A DNA stretch of 64,000 bases, from positions 1,487,210-1,551,209 of the forward strand of contig JAESIW010000200.1 of NCBI GenBank assembly GCA_016802295.1, given 5' to 3'. The position numbers were made by a program, and so were the translations under genes. A model generated the notes under the pieces. That model saw only the letters and a list, made by a program, of their open reading frames with translations, was not told the origin of the DNA and did no database searches. Below are positions 48,064 to 60,050 of the stretch, one piece after another. Origin of the DNA: Brachionus rotundiformis. Its lineage: Eukaryota; Rotifera; Eurotatoria; Ploima; Brachionidae. Numbering within the stretch: the stretch's first letter is position 1; each line of letters begins with the position of its first letter.

Positions 48064-48958
48064 ATTAGATTAAAAATATTTCAGTTTGAAATTAATGAAA
48101 TTTAGCAAAAAAAATTGTTTTGATCATGAACTAATTATTTTGTTGCATAACTAAATTTTTTTTTTATTTAGTTCTGACAAAATTTATATTAATTTTTTTT
48201 TCTACAAAAACTAATTAAATTAGACATAAACTAATTATTTGAAAAAAACATAACAGCAATCGTTCAACCAAAATCTTAACACAAAACCACGCTGAATTAA
48301 GTATTCCTTATCGCGTAAAAACAACTTAACCTAAAACTGGAGGTATGGAAAATTTATTTTTTAAAAACAATTTGATTATTTGATTTGCTTAATCAACCTC
48401 CTAGTTCTTTTCGATTATTCGATTTTTTGATAAATGGACTTAGAGACATAGAAAACCTTAATAAAAATCCATTGAATAAAATTTAAATTTAAATTAATAA
48501 TTCAAACAGGAATTTAAAATCTAACAAATCGAGGTATGAACAATTTTTTTTAAAGAAAGATAGAAAAAATAAAATCTCTCTTATATTCTGATCAACCCGA
48601 ATCCCTAAGCCAGGGCTGTGCACTCAATCAAAAAAAAGAGTAGCATAATAAAATAATTAATTACTCATTTATTTTTTATTTATTTAGAAACTAGCCAAAA
48701 AATGTTTTAACTAGTGATAATAATAATCAAAACAATTTAATAACTATTTTTTTAATTTGAAAAATTTTATCAATAAAATTTTTGTTTATTATTTGAATTT
48801 TGTAAATTAAATAAAAATTATTTGTCTATCAACTTGGTAACGACTGCAACCTTTTAAGAAAATAAATAGAAATCAACAATACAGTAATATTAATGGCATA
48901 AAATAATAACTTTTTTTTTAAAATTTTTAAATAAACTTCAAATTTAAAATTTTCCAAA
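48064..48958. other. Intergenic, calpain upstream region
   Basis: AT-rich sequence with no recognisable feature; presumably includes the calpain promoter. Confidence 0.5.
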
Positions 48959-50726
48959 ATGTCACAAACAAGAGCTTATTTGGATCAAGATTACGAGACC
49001 TTGAAATCGGAATGTAGAAATTCTGGTCAACTTTTTGTCGATGACCAATTTCCAGCAGATGATTCAAGTATATTTAGATTCAAAAATTTTATCGGCTCAA
49101 AAATAGTTTGGAAACGACCACATGAAATAGTAAAAGATCCAAAATTTATAATAAATAAAATTGAACCAAATGATCTAGATCAAGGTAAATTAGGAAATTG
49201 CTGGATGTTAGCAGCTGCAGCATGTGTTCTCAACTCACCAAATTTAATCGAAAGAACTATTCCACTAAATCAATCTTTTGACGAATCTGATTATGCTGGA
49301 ATTTTTCACTTTAAATTTTGGGTCAATGGAGAATGGGTTGATGTGGTGGTAGATGATTTTTTACCAGTGTACGAAGATAAAAATAAATTGTGCTTTTGTA
49401 AGAATTTCGTCGAAAAGAATGAAATGTATGGACCTTTATTGGAAAAAGCTTATGCCAAATTAAACATATGCTATGAATTCTTGATTTTAGGCTATCCACA
49501 CGATGCTCTTGTTGATCTTACTGGAGGAATCAATGAAACATATAGTCTTAAAACATGTCGCTTGCAAGAAGATGAAGAGAAATTCCTAGAACCAAGCATT
49601 TTGTGGGAAATTATTTATAAAGCTAAGTGTTATAAATCTTTATATACTTGTACTAAGAGCGTAGATAAAGATCAAGAATTGCATGGAAAATTACCTAATG
49701 GTTTGGTACTCGGTCATGTCTACAGCATAATGGGTATTTTTGAAATCATTGAAAAAGATGGTTCTTTTGATTGTCTTAGGGAAATCGGTTCAAACAAACC
49801 AACAGAAAATTCAATAAAACTTTTAAAGTCAATAAAAAATATTAATTTCTAGTTGAATTTTTTTTACATTTATTTGTTTAAGAATCAGAAATCCATGGGG
49901 AAAAAAAAACGCATATTTGGGGCCATGGAGTAAAGATACTGAAGAGTGGAATCAAGTTGGCAATGAAGCTAAAGAATTGCTAGAACATGACAATCAAGAT
50001 GATGGACAATTTTTTATGTCTTTTGAAGACTTTATTCAAGAGTTTGATTTTCTAAGTATCTGCCATGTAAATGTAAATGGATTGAATAGCGAAGAATTTG
50101 ATGGAGATTTACATTGGAAGATGGTTATGTACAAAGGTGAATGGATTGTTGGAGAGAATGCCGGTGGCTGTAAGAAACATGAAGAGTTTTGGACAAATCC
50201 TCAACATAAAATAACATTTGAAGATTTGAAGGAAAAAATTTCTATAGTTGTTTCACTAAGTCAGGAAGGTTTTGTTAAAAAGAGATTTGACACCAAAGGC
50301 AGGCATAAAGGTATTCATGAATCATTAGGTTTTTATCTCTTTTCGATAAATGAAGATGCTGAACCTGATCAAAATGGACTATATGACAAAGATCAATTAA
50401 AATTAGTTAAATATACAAAGACTTTTCAGCGAAGAAAAGAAACATCAATGCGGATAGAAATTTCACCAGGTGATTATGTGATCATTCCTTGTTGTTTTGA
50501 CAAGGATAAACCAGGAGAGTATGTGCTAAGGATTTATATGGAATCGAAAAAAATTAACAATGATGAAAGTGAAACTAATATAATTTTAGATGAGGAAATA
50601 GATCCACAAGTAGATGATTCGGAGAAATATGACCGTCTTTTTTACCAAGGAATGAATGATGAGGAAATTGAAAGCTTAAATAAACAAATCGAAGAGAATA
50701 CATCAAGAGCATGTGTAGTTATGTAG
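48959..50726 (+). CDS. Calpain with C-terminal CAAX box (570 aa)
   Basis: Calcium-dependent cysteine protease. Exons 48959-49827 and 49883-50726 join in frame across a 55-bp intron to 570 residues. The protease core covers about 24-325, with Cys81 in QGKLGNCWML, His253 in NGLVLGHVYS and Asn293 in IRNPWG (codons split by the intron just before), so the triad is intact. A C2-like beta-sandwich domain follows (GGCKKHEEFWTNPQ, SLGFYLFSINED, ISPGDYVIIPC, GEYVLRIY). There is no EF-hand (PEF) domain. Instead, an acidic tail ends in ACVVM: Cys567 with two aliphatics and Met, a classic farnesylation CAAX box. Compared with classical calpains, the PEF is replaced by a probable lipid anchor. It is not closest to any vertebrate paralogue I can name. 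Confidence 0.93.
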
Positions 50727-50789
50727 CTTTAAGTTATTTTCAAATTTTTAGATTAAGTTTCGAAATCAATATAAAAAAATTTAGCTTTA

Positions 50790-50795
50790 AATAAA
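50790..50795 (+). terminator. Poly(A) signal of the calpain gene
   Basis: AATAAA 64 bases after the calpain stop codon. Confidence 0.45.
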
Positions 50796-51962
50796 AGACT
50801 TAGAAAACTTGATTCTACAAATTAAGTAGATTAAAAAATAAGGAGGACTTGGTTATTTTATTAAATTTAGAAAAACTAGCCGTTTACTTGGAAGATAAAA
50901 CCAAAAAGTGAAACACTCCCTTGGTTTGATTCAGATCATTTGGAAATAGCAAATATTGCTTTACAAATTATCTGATGATTAAAACTTTTTGAATATAAAG
51001 GAGCTGGAAGAAGTGCTATCCATTTAGATTTTTTTCAAAAAGTGATTAAGAATCAAAATTTAAGTTAAAAGATAATTGAATCAATAATTATCCAAATTTT
51101 AATGACTTAAAAAAAGAAGGATTTTTTCTTTCACAAAAAAGCTATATTTTTTAGAGTTTTTTAACCAACTAATAAAAGCCTTTCAAAAATATATTATAAA
51201 AGAAAATATAAATGCAATCTATTACAATTCAATTAAAAGCTATTTGTAATTTTTAGTAAATGTCCTACACTAGTTCGGTAAGGAGGGAAAAAAATAATTA
51301 AAAAAGATTCGCGGCAAAAAATTAAATATCTTTAAAAATTTCAAAAAAAAAGCCGATAATTATACAAATTTTTTATAAAAAATCAGTAGAGATAATGTTG
51401 ACTTTGACGGCTTTCTATATGAACTATTTAGGGTAATAAAAAGTCATCCAGTATGGTTGATTAAAAGAAAATGCTAAGTGGCTTGTATCGAATTTTCCTT
51501 TGTCCAGTGAGACTAATTCGACCAAATTCATTAAATTTTCATACTTTACATTACTAAAATTAAATGAAACTTATTTAATCAGAGACATTCAGTTCTCTTT
51601 TCTCTGTAAAGTCTGTAAACAAACTCACTTCCTCAATCTCAAATTGATATTATTCAAAATTATAAATAATTAAGAAAAAATTTCTTATTCTTAGAGTTGT
51701 TTATTAATTAACTTTCTAAAAGATGATTTTTAATAAATTTAAGAAAAAAATTTATTCTTATATAATCAGTTAGCTAAAGTCAAATTATTGCCTCAATTTC
51801 TGAAAAATAACAAATGATCATGAAATAAACAAACTAAAATTTTAATAATTGAAAAAAAAAAGCTAAAAATCTTTAAAAATTAATTAATTGAGATCAAAAT
51901 TTACAAAATCAATTCTTCTTTAAAAATGAATTAAATAATTTTAAAAATCTTGAAAAAATAAT
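50796..51962. other. Intergenic, between convergent calpain and sirtuin
   Basis: AT-rich sequence. A few short open stretches near 50870-51020 have no certain similarity. No RNA gene was recognised. Confidence 0.4.
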
Positions 51963-53963
51963 TTAAAGCTTTTTAGCACTTAGAACTCTTTTAATTAACA
52001 AAGGACGACTATTCGCAGTTGCCAAGCTATTTCTATAAAAAAGCTGCTGACCAGTGTTTTTCTGCAAGTTTCGATTTTCCTGAGTATTTTGATTATTTTT
52101 TATACTTTTATCATTTTTAGTTTGTTCTTTTAAATTAGTTTCTAAAAATTTTGTTTCTAAAGCTTGAATTTGATTAAAATTAAAAGCAAGTTTTAATTGA
52201 AAATCATAATTTCGTTTTAAAAAATCAGATTTCTGAACTGAGTTGGTATTTATCTGCTTGACTGATTCCTTTTTTTCTTTTATTTGTTCCTCGTCACTAA
52301 TACTATCTGTTAATGAAAAAGTATCTATATCTCTGTAAAAAGCTCGTATATTTTCATTCTCTTTCCTAATTTTTTCTAGATCTTCTGCTTTTTGATTTGA
52401 TTTTATTTTTGGCTTGGATGCACTTTTTAGGGCATCTGCTCGCATGAAAGTTTTAACAAAAGGCGTCTTTCCATTTATATCCATAGCTGTTCTTCGTTTC
52501 GATGAATCGATTCTTTCTCTTTTATCAAAGCTTGTTTTTGACACTCTTTCCAAAGGATTCCTAATAAAATTTTTTTCTCTATGAACTCTGTAGTATAATT
52601 TTTCCAATGTAGAATGCTTATTTTCTTCCTTTTTAAAATTTAAAATTAAAACTATATATTCATATATATTATTCAGTTTTGTTGATTTACAATGTTTTTT
52701 AATTCATGGGACACCAATGTTTCGAATTCAGTGGTCCAGCCAAGCTTTTCTACAAATTGGTCAACAATGTCCACCAAGTCTCCAAGCATCTGAAGATCTT
52801 TACGCTTGTCAATTTTTTTCACTCGCCTAAATGGTCCTACAGATTCTCGGTTCATTAATAGTCTTGGAGCATTGAAGTGAGAACCACGAATAATGTTGGC
52901 AAAAGGCTCAACTTCTAATGAAGTTCCCATCACTATTATACAGTCAGCTATTTGAAAATCACTTTCATGATGTTCATAGAAATTATCTGGTAATTTATCT
53001 CCAAAAAATACAACATCCTTTGTGTAACATTAGGTGAATTAAATAATTTAATCAAGGAAATTTACGGGTTTAATAATTCCTGTACAACTTCCATATTTAC
53101 AACGGGGAATTTTGTCCCTAAATACTTCATTCTAAAGAAAAATATGTTTTAATTGTTTTTCATTATAATTATTTTAATTTTTCATATTAATCATTAAAAA
53201 ACTGTGATTCTTGGTGTCAGGTTTTGCCTATTTTAATTTAAAATACCCTCAACTAATTCTAAAAACTAATTCTAATTGTCAAAATTATTCTTAGATTCTA
53301 TCAAATATAATGATTTGTGAAAAAATTCCACTTTGAATATTAAACTGTCTTAATTAATAAATAAGAACAGTTTTAATTAGATTTAATTTAAAAACAGATA
53401 AATAATCAATTGCAAAAATTACTTTGACATATAAACCAGAATAGGGTGTCTTGCATGTGAGGCAACTGGCACTTCTAAATGATCCATGTGCTTCTATTAT
53501 TTTTTTAGGCTCGATTCCGGCTAAAGATTCAAGACCGTCAATATTCTGGGTATACAATCTAAAACAAAGATTTGATTATATTAAAAAATAGCTTATTATT
53601 TAAAAATAATACCAATTACCTAAATAGAATTTTTTTTTCTTGTAACAATTTGATAAAATAATGAATTTTATTCGGTCTGTATTTTTCGATATTTGGAATG
53701 AGATCTTTGGCCAGAGTAAAAAAAGGCTTTGGGTTTTGTTTAAAAAAAGAAGTTTCGAAAATAGCTTCTGGATATGGTATATCAAATTGGTTCAAATTAT
53801 TATATAAACCAGATCCTGGCGATCTAAAATCAGGTATGCCCGACGGAGTGGAAATACCAGCGCCTGCCATCACCACAATTTTTTTTATTTTTTTTTTCAA
53901 TATGTCAGATACCAAATGGTCAATGGTGTATGAATCATTCAAGCCAATTTTTATAGGTTCCAT
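51963..53963 (-). CDS. SIRT3: SIRT3-like deacetylase with C-terminal extension
   Basis: NAD-dependent lysine deacylase. Sirtuin exons 53620-53963, 53423-53558, 53066-53131 and 52691-53017 read in frame. Motifs: GAGISTPSGIPDFRSPGSGL, PYPEAIFE, NPKPFFTLAKDL, YTQNIDGLE, EAHGSF (catalytic His), zinc cysteines in CLTC and RCKYGSC, KPDVVFFGD and GTSLEVEPFA. These are closest to SIRT3/SIRT2. No mitochondrial presequence is visible after the ATG at 53963. If the last intron (52629-52690) is retained, the protein stops at 52673 (296 aa). If spliced, ATT joins GAA in phase 0 and adds 221 residues (51963-52628; 512 aa in all): a basic, Lys/Asn-rich, coiled-coil-prone tail ending LSAKKL, of unknown function. 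That exon has no ATG of its own near its start, which favours the join. Confidence 0.88.
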
Positions 53964-55487
53964 CACAATTCTTGTATTATAATTTAAATACTTAAATTAA
54001 TTTTAATTTTAGGATTATTATGATTTTATAATTATCAAAAAATTATATAAAGAAAGGCTCAATTTGAATATTTTTTTGGCTGGTGCTATAGTAACCATAT
54101 GTAAATTAATTTGAAATTTTAAAACTGGATATCAAAATACATTCTTTTTTTGTTTAAAAAAATTTAAAAAAGCAAAAGTTTTTTCATAATCAATACTTTG
54201 ATAAACTTATGTAAACTCTATTGAATTAAATTTACATGAGTAATAAAATACTAGAATAAAAGCTACTTGAAACTTTTTGCTAAAAATATAGAAAATTTCA
54301 AATTATAAGAAATGTTTTATCTTGCTTAAATAAATAAAAACTTTGATGACATCTTTGAGGATTGCTTGAGCGTAAAATGAAAAAGAAACCAAAAATTACT
54401 TGTCCCAAATTCGCATGAATACCAATATGTGAAGAAATTTAATTAGACTTTAACAAGGCTAATTACTTCCAAATTATAGGTCTTCTATTAAATGTATATA
54501 AAAATCTTGAAATATTGTTTTAAAATTTTATAGCATTTAAAATCAACACTCGACTGTAAATAATTATTGTTTTAATTTAATATTTATTCAAAAGAATTAA
54601 TAAAAATATATTTGAACAAGTTTTTAGGTAAATATTTTAAGAAAAATATTTTCAACAAGTTTTAAATCATTTTTATTTTGTTCCAAGCTAGCCCTTGGTC
54701 AGTTTATTATTAAGAAATCAAGAAGTTATAGATTTATTTACTTAAAAGACTAATAATAATCCGCCAGTATCTTTTATTTAAATTTATATTATGATTTTAT
54801 TAAATTTCAAAAGTATCCGATTATATAGGCTGTGCATATCAGTTACCAGTATTCTATTTCAATTGATATTTGCAGTCCTCAACAGGTCAATTTTTGTTTA
54901 TCTTAAGACTATAAAAAAACCAACATTTACCTTTATAGAAATAATATAATAAATTACCATATATAATTTATATATATATTGTCATCTTTTTATGATTTGA
55001 ATATTTAAAAATAATTACTGGACCCAAATTTGAATTAAATTAATAACCCAATTGTTTTATTCGAATATTTTATGTCACATTAGCCCTCATATTTACCACA
55101 GCTAACCATAGCCGGCTATTGACTTTTAAATATTTATATTTTTTTTTGACACTAAGTTTTTTTCTTTATATAGAACAGCTAAATTTTTAAAACAACTACT
55201 CGAGTTTTACAGGTTTTTGACACAAATTTTGAAACAGTTAAGTGAATCAATATATTTAATGCGCCAAGTATAAAGCCTCGAAAGGCTTGATCAAAATAAA
55301 TTAGGATATTGGCAAACAAGTAGTGGGCGAAATCCTAAAAAGATACATCTAAACTGTCGGATAAAAAGATATTTTTAAGCCTAAATGTAAATTTGAACAA
55401 AAGAATTTTTGTAATTACTTGGTATTTATATTTTTGTTCTATTCAAGGAAAACAATATTTTAAAGCTATTTGGTTTATTAGACTGAA
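53964..55487. other. Divergent intergenic region, sirtuin/tetraspanin
   Basis: AT-rich, with no exon or repeat recognised apart from simple A/T tracts. Confidence 0.5.
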
Positions 55488-57358
55488 ATGTACGAATACA
55501 CTTTTAATAGAGCCAACTGTACCCTAAGCTCTATCACAATATTTTCTTTGGTAAGTTTTTATTTTATAATTATTAAAAGCAATGTTAACTCGAAGTATTG
55601 GAAAACGCCATGAATTTCCAAATAAAAGTATTTAATAAAGAAATTTTACCTACAGAATGTTAAATTTTATATAAGTTGGTTCATTCCACGGTTTTTTAAA
55701 TAAGAATTAAAATTTAAATTAATTTTATATCTCTTCTAAATTGAATTTTTTTAAATTTGAATGAAACCTATATAATTAACGAAAATAATTAGATTTTTTT
55801 AATAGTTAACTAGGACTAACTTATATAATACTAATACTAAGATATTTTTGGTACTTCGTTTTCAGATTCATATATAGAAGCGTTGAAAAAATACTTTGAA
55901 AAAGGATGGTATATCTTTTCTAAACTTAGGATGAGATTCTGATTTTAAATGCCATCAGGTAAAGCAAAATCAAATAAATGGTATTTTTTAAATTAAAAAT
56001 AAATATCCTGCAGGCAGAATTTTAAAGTTAATTTAAATTTTCAAAAAAACACCATTTTTTTTTTCAAAGTAATTAATTTTTTTATTTTAAGTTAAAACTA
56101 AATTAAAAAGTAAATTTAACAGGTATGTTTCTAATTTTAAAAATTCAAAATATTATTTCCTAAGGTGTAAATTTAATATTTATTATTTCCTTTTATCGAA
56201 ATACTTCGAGTTAACTAAGCTTAATTTCCCTATATATGTTATTATTTAAATAGACAATTAAATTGAATAAACTATATTAATTTAGGTCAGTATATGACAA
56301 AATAAGATAATTAAAAAACTATTTTTAAGATTACGAGTCTTGGTCTTTTCTTGACCCATGTCCTGCTGATAACAACCAATTCACAGTTTATAGCCTTCAA
56401 TGAATTTTCCTCGACCGGAAAAACACCAGCGATATATTTCTACATATCAATAATACTCACAATATTGTATTTCTTTATGTTCTTTATCTCATTATTTGGC
56501 ATCTGGTCAACTAATGATATTTTAAATCAATGGAATTACAGAGTCAAATTCATTTCATATACAGTAATTTTTTAAAGAGACATATTAAATTTTATGATCA
56601 TATTTAATTTTTTTTTATTAAATGATCATAAAAATTTAAGTTTTAATTTGTCAAAAATAATTAAACTAAACTAATACCAATTTTTAGTTCTTTGCCACAT
56701 TTGGAATGATGGGATTAATCCAAATTTCTTCAGGCATTACTACTGTGGTTTATATGAAAACAATGCCGGGTCCATTGAAAGAGCATATGGCCGATAATTT
56801 ACGATCCAACTACACAGGTGGTTTTGGAATGGGATATTTAGAACGACAGTTTGACAGATCTGTTGACTGGGTTCAAATAAATGTAGATTTATTTTTAAAC
56901 TTTTTCTTTTCTAATTATGAAAATTAAAGTACCAATGTTGCGGAGTAGACTCTTACGAAGATTACAGAAATGGGTTCTATTATAACTCGTTTAACAAATA
57001 CACAATCGTAAATATAGTTCCAAATTCTTGTTGTATGTTTAAAGAGCCCAATATACCAACCAAATGTCAAATGAAGTCCATAAATATATTCAGAAAGGGT
57101 TGCTATGACATTTTGATGTGGTGGATGGAATCATTCGGAATATTAATATCGTGTTTATGCTTTATTTTTGGAGTTATTTATGTCATATTGTCACTAGTTT
57201 ATATCAAAGTAATCAACCAAATCAAGGTTTTCAAGGCTAAAGTCAGAGAAAAAAATTTACGCAAAATGAACAAACAAAAAATGCAGAAATTTGAAGATAG
57301 ATTCAGTGAAGCTAACACTACAAACGATAGTATATCTTTGGCTGAGTCAAAAAATTAG
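55488..57358 (+). CDS. Tetraspanin (306 aa)
   Basis: Four-pass plasma-membrane organiser. Exons 55488-55550, 56330-56563, 56688-56882 and 56930-57358 join in phase 0 throughout to 306 residues. The short first exon (21 codons) supplies the N-terminus and the start of the first membrane helix (SSITIFSL continuing into ITSLGLFLTHVLLI) across a 779-bp intron. Helix 2 is YISIILTILYFFMFFISLFG, helix 3 FFATFGMMGLIQISSGITTV, helix 4 ILISCLCFIFGVIYVILSLV. The large loop has the CCG signature (YQCCGVDSYEDY), NSCC, KC and KGCYD, giving six cysteines for three disulfides. A basic cytoplasmic tail follows, rich in Lys and Met. A TTTATTAG lies six bases before the ATG. Subfamily is not recognised. Confidence 0.9.
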
Positions 57359-57434
57359 ATAACATCTATTTTGTACAAAAATTTTTTTATAGAATTTTTA
57401 ATAAATTAATAAATTAGATATTTAAACAGGATTC

Positions 57435-57440
57435 AATAAA
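57435..57440 (+). terminator. Poly(A) signal of the tetraspanin gene
   Basis: AATAAA 76 bases after the stop, within a short run of AAAT repeats. Confidence 0.45.
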
Positions 57441-58160
57441 TAAATAAATAAATAAATTAGAAAAAAGAATGCTTGTCTATTTGAATAGATAATTTGTGTC
57501 ATATTTTGGGTAACTTGTATTAAGCTGCTATTAATTAATCAACAAAAATTTAAATATTATATTGGATTTAATTTTAAAAAAATGTCAAAGCATATTTAAA
57601 AATCAAACTGGATCTCGTTGTTCATAAGAAACATAGAATCTTAAGATATTAAAATTTGGAAATAATAAATGATAAGATGAACAATAATATCATAATTATT
57701 TAAAAATTCTTTAAAATTTCAAAAAATTTTACTTAAAAATAAACTACACCAAGTCTTGTTTATTTGTTATACACTTCTAGAAGAAAAAATAATGCACATC
57801 AAGAATAAAAAATTGTATCAATTGATATATTTTTTAAAATTTAATTCCTAATTCTTAAAATAATTTAACTTAATCCATTAAGAATAAATTCTTTAAAGAA
57901 AATGGCCAAATAAATAGTGTTTTGGTAGATTAATATGTAATTTATTAGCATTACTAAATTATTGGTAAAAATAAATCGAGAGAAGCTAAGAACCATAATG
58001 TTTTTAAATTTTTGATTAAAAATTATGATTAAGGAGCAATTTTCCACGGGACCTTGTGACCAGTATTTCCTGGATGCCCAATTGAGGTTTATTGGAGCAT
58101 TAATCATTTCATTAAGAATTATTTTTGTTAGTTCACTTTAAATTTCTTAATTTTTCTTAA
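57441..58160. other. Intergenic
   Basis: AT-rich. An 80-codon minus-strand frame (57865-58107) contains a less AT-rich patch near 58030-58105, but no family match was seen. Confidence 0.4.
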
Positions 58161-58168
58161 TGGTATAT

Positions 58169-58745
58169 TTACGTAAAATTACCAGAAATCAGAAAAATTT
58201 TTTTTGTTTAAAAACATTAAAAATGTCCTCCTTTACCTTCTCTGGAATAAAATTGAAGGCAAAGGTAAATATGATGTAATTGTTCATCTTATCATTTATT
58301 ATTTATAAATTTTGATATCTTAAGATTCTAAGTTTCTCATGAACTTCGAGATTGATTTTTAAATAGATTTTAATAATTTTTCTTTGATTTAAATACAAAA
58401 TAATTTAAATTTTTTGCTGATTAATTTACGTAAAATTACCAGAAATGTACGTGTCAAATCTGAACGGTTTTAACTCAAAAAATAAAGAATTTTAAATAAA
58501 AATAGTAACTTGGTAAAAATATAAACAAATAAATAGAAACTACTTCTTCAACATTCATTAGAAAATCATAAAAAATTTTTAGCCTTTATTTTTGACAATT
58601 TTTACGTAAATTCAACGTAAAATTACCAGAAATCCACGTGTCAAATCGGCACCGTATCAATTAAATGTTCTTTGTAGCTGACCTTTGGCTTCAATTTTAT
58701 TCCAGAGAAGGTAAACAAAGATCTTTTTGTTTCTGATTTTTATAT
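58169..58745. repeat. Foldback/MITE-like inverted repeat with internal motif copies
   Basis: Arms 58232-58266 and 58681-58715 are reverse complements at 34 of 35 positions, separated by 414 bp. The motif ACGTAAAATTACCAGAAAT occurs three times in the same orientation (58171-58189, 58428-58446, 58615-58633). The last two copies are followed by ACGTGTCAAATC. No open reading frame lies inside. Confidence 0.85.
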
Positions 58746-58995
58746 ATCAAACAAATTTTTAATTTTGAATAAAATTTTTCAAATCCATCACATATTTTTT
58801 TAAGTAGTTGACTTTTTTTCAAATTTCGTTTCCACTGACTGGATTGATGTGACCAGTGGGGTCACGCAAGGCAGTGTTCTAGGGCTTATCTTTTTTTTCA
58901 TCTACCTTAACGACATGCCTGAAGCGGTAAGTCATCTAGTTAAGCTATTTGCGGACGACAGCAAGCTAATCGCCACAGTCCGCAGTTCTTCAGAA

Positions 58996-59323
58996 NNNNN
59001 NNNNNNNNNNNNNNNNNNNNNNNNNNNNNNNNNNNNNNNNNNNNNNNNNNNNNNNNNNNNNNNNNNNNNNNNNNNNNNNNNNNNNNNNNNNNNNNNNNNN
59101 NNNNNNNNNNNNNNNNNNNNNNNNNNNNNNNNNNNNNNNNNNNNNNNNNNNNNNNNNNNNNNNNNNNNNNNNNNNNNNNNNNNNNNNNNNNNNNNNNNNN
59201 NNNNNNNNNNNNNNNNNNNNNNNNNNNNNNNNNNNNNNNNNNNNNNNNNNNNNNNNNNNNNNNNNNNNNNNNNNNNNNNNNNNNNNNNNNNNNNNNNNNN
59301 NNNNNNNNNNNNNNNNNNNNNNN
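58996..59323. other. Assembly gap (328 N) inside the LINE
   Basis: Run of N flanked by two copies of the same reverse-transcriptase segment (58889-58995 and 59324-59448). The first lacks 17 bases present in the second. Confidence 0.99.
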
Positions 59324-60010
59324 TCTTTTTTTTCATCTACATTAACGACATGCCTGAAGCGGTAAGTCATCTAGTTAAGCTATTTGCGGACGACAGCAAG
59401 CTAATCGCCACAGTCCGCAGTAACAACGACCTCTCAGTTCTTCAGAACGACCTAAATGCACTGATGGAATGGTCCGAAAAATGGCGCATGCTCTTTAAGG
59501 TCGACAAATGTAAGGTTATGGACTTCAGCAGAAGCAACGGTAAACAAATCAATTCTGAACTTGTCATGTGTGATTCTGAACACTCTGAATCAGAGCAGCA
59601 CTCTGGAATATGTCGAAACAAAAAAATACCTCGGAGTCACTCTCTCACGCAACCTGAAATTCTCCACCCGCATAAGAATCCAGGCCAACAAGGCTACTGC
59701 CATCCTTGGACAACTAAAGAGAACATTCAGGTATTGGACCATCGATACGTGCAGGATTCTATACTGTGTCTTCGTCAGACCCCACCTGGAGTACGCTGCA
59801 GCAGTCTGGTCTCCTTACAGCAAAAAGGAGATCAGAATCCTCGAATCTGTACAACGAAGGGCCACTAAGCTAGTCTATAAATTATTTTCTATTTATCTCT
59901 TTATTTACCTATAATTTTCTGTTTAATCTTATGTAATATCTGTAAAGTATATATAAATTGTACCTCAGTTCCTTTATTTATCTTTCGATTTTTGCGCGAT
60001 TAGCTATCAT

Positions 60011-60050
60011 AGATGACTTCCGAGTAAGTCATCTCCGCAAGCTCGCTTGC
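60011..60050 (+). repeat. Two small hairpins at the LINE 3' end
   Basis: AGATGACTT/AAGTCATCT form a perfect 9-bp stem with a 6-base loop (60011-60034). GCAAG/CTTGC form a second stem with a CTCG loop (60037-60050). An ATT-rich tail follows. Such terminal stem-loops are often the reverse-transcriptase recognition site in LINEs. Confidence 0.65.

Noticed and set aside
52485..52607. Start of a separate gene at 52607
   Set aside because: That position is TTG, not ATG; the exon fits better as the spliced continuation of the sirtuin.
58849..59868. 339-codon frame across the second gap
   Set aside because: It spans 328 N and two copies of one segment; its end is out of frame with the reverse transcriptase.
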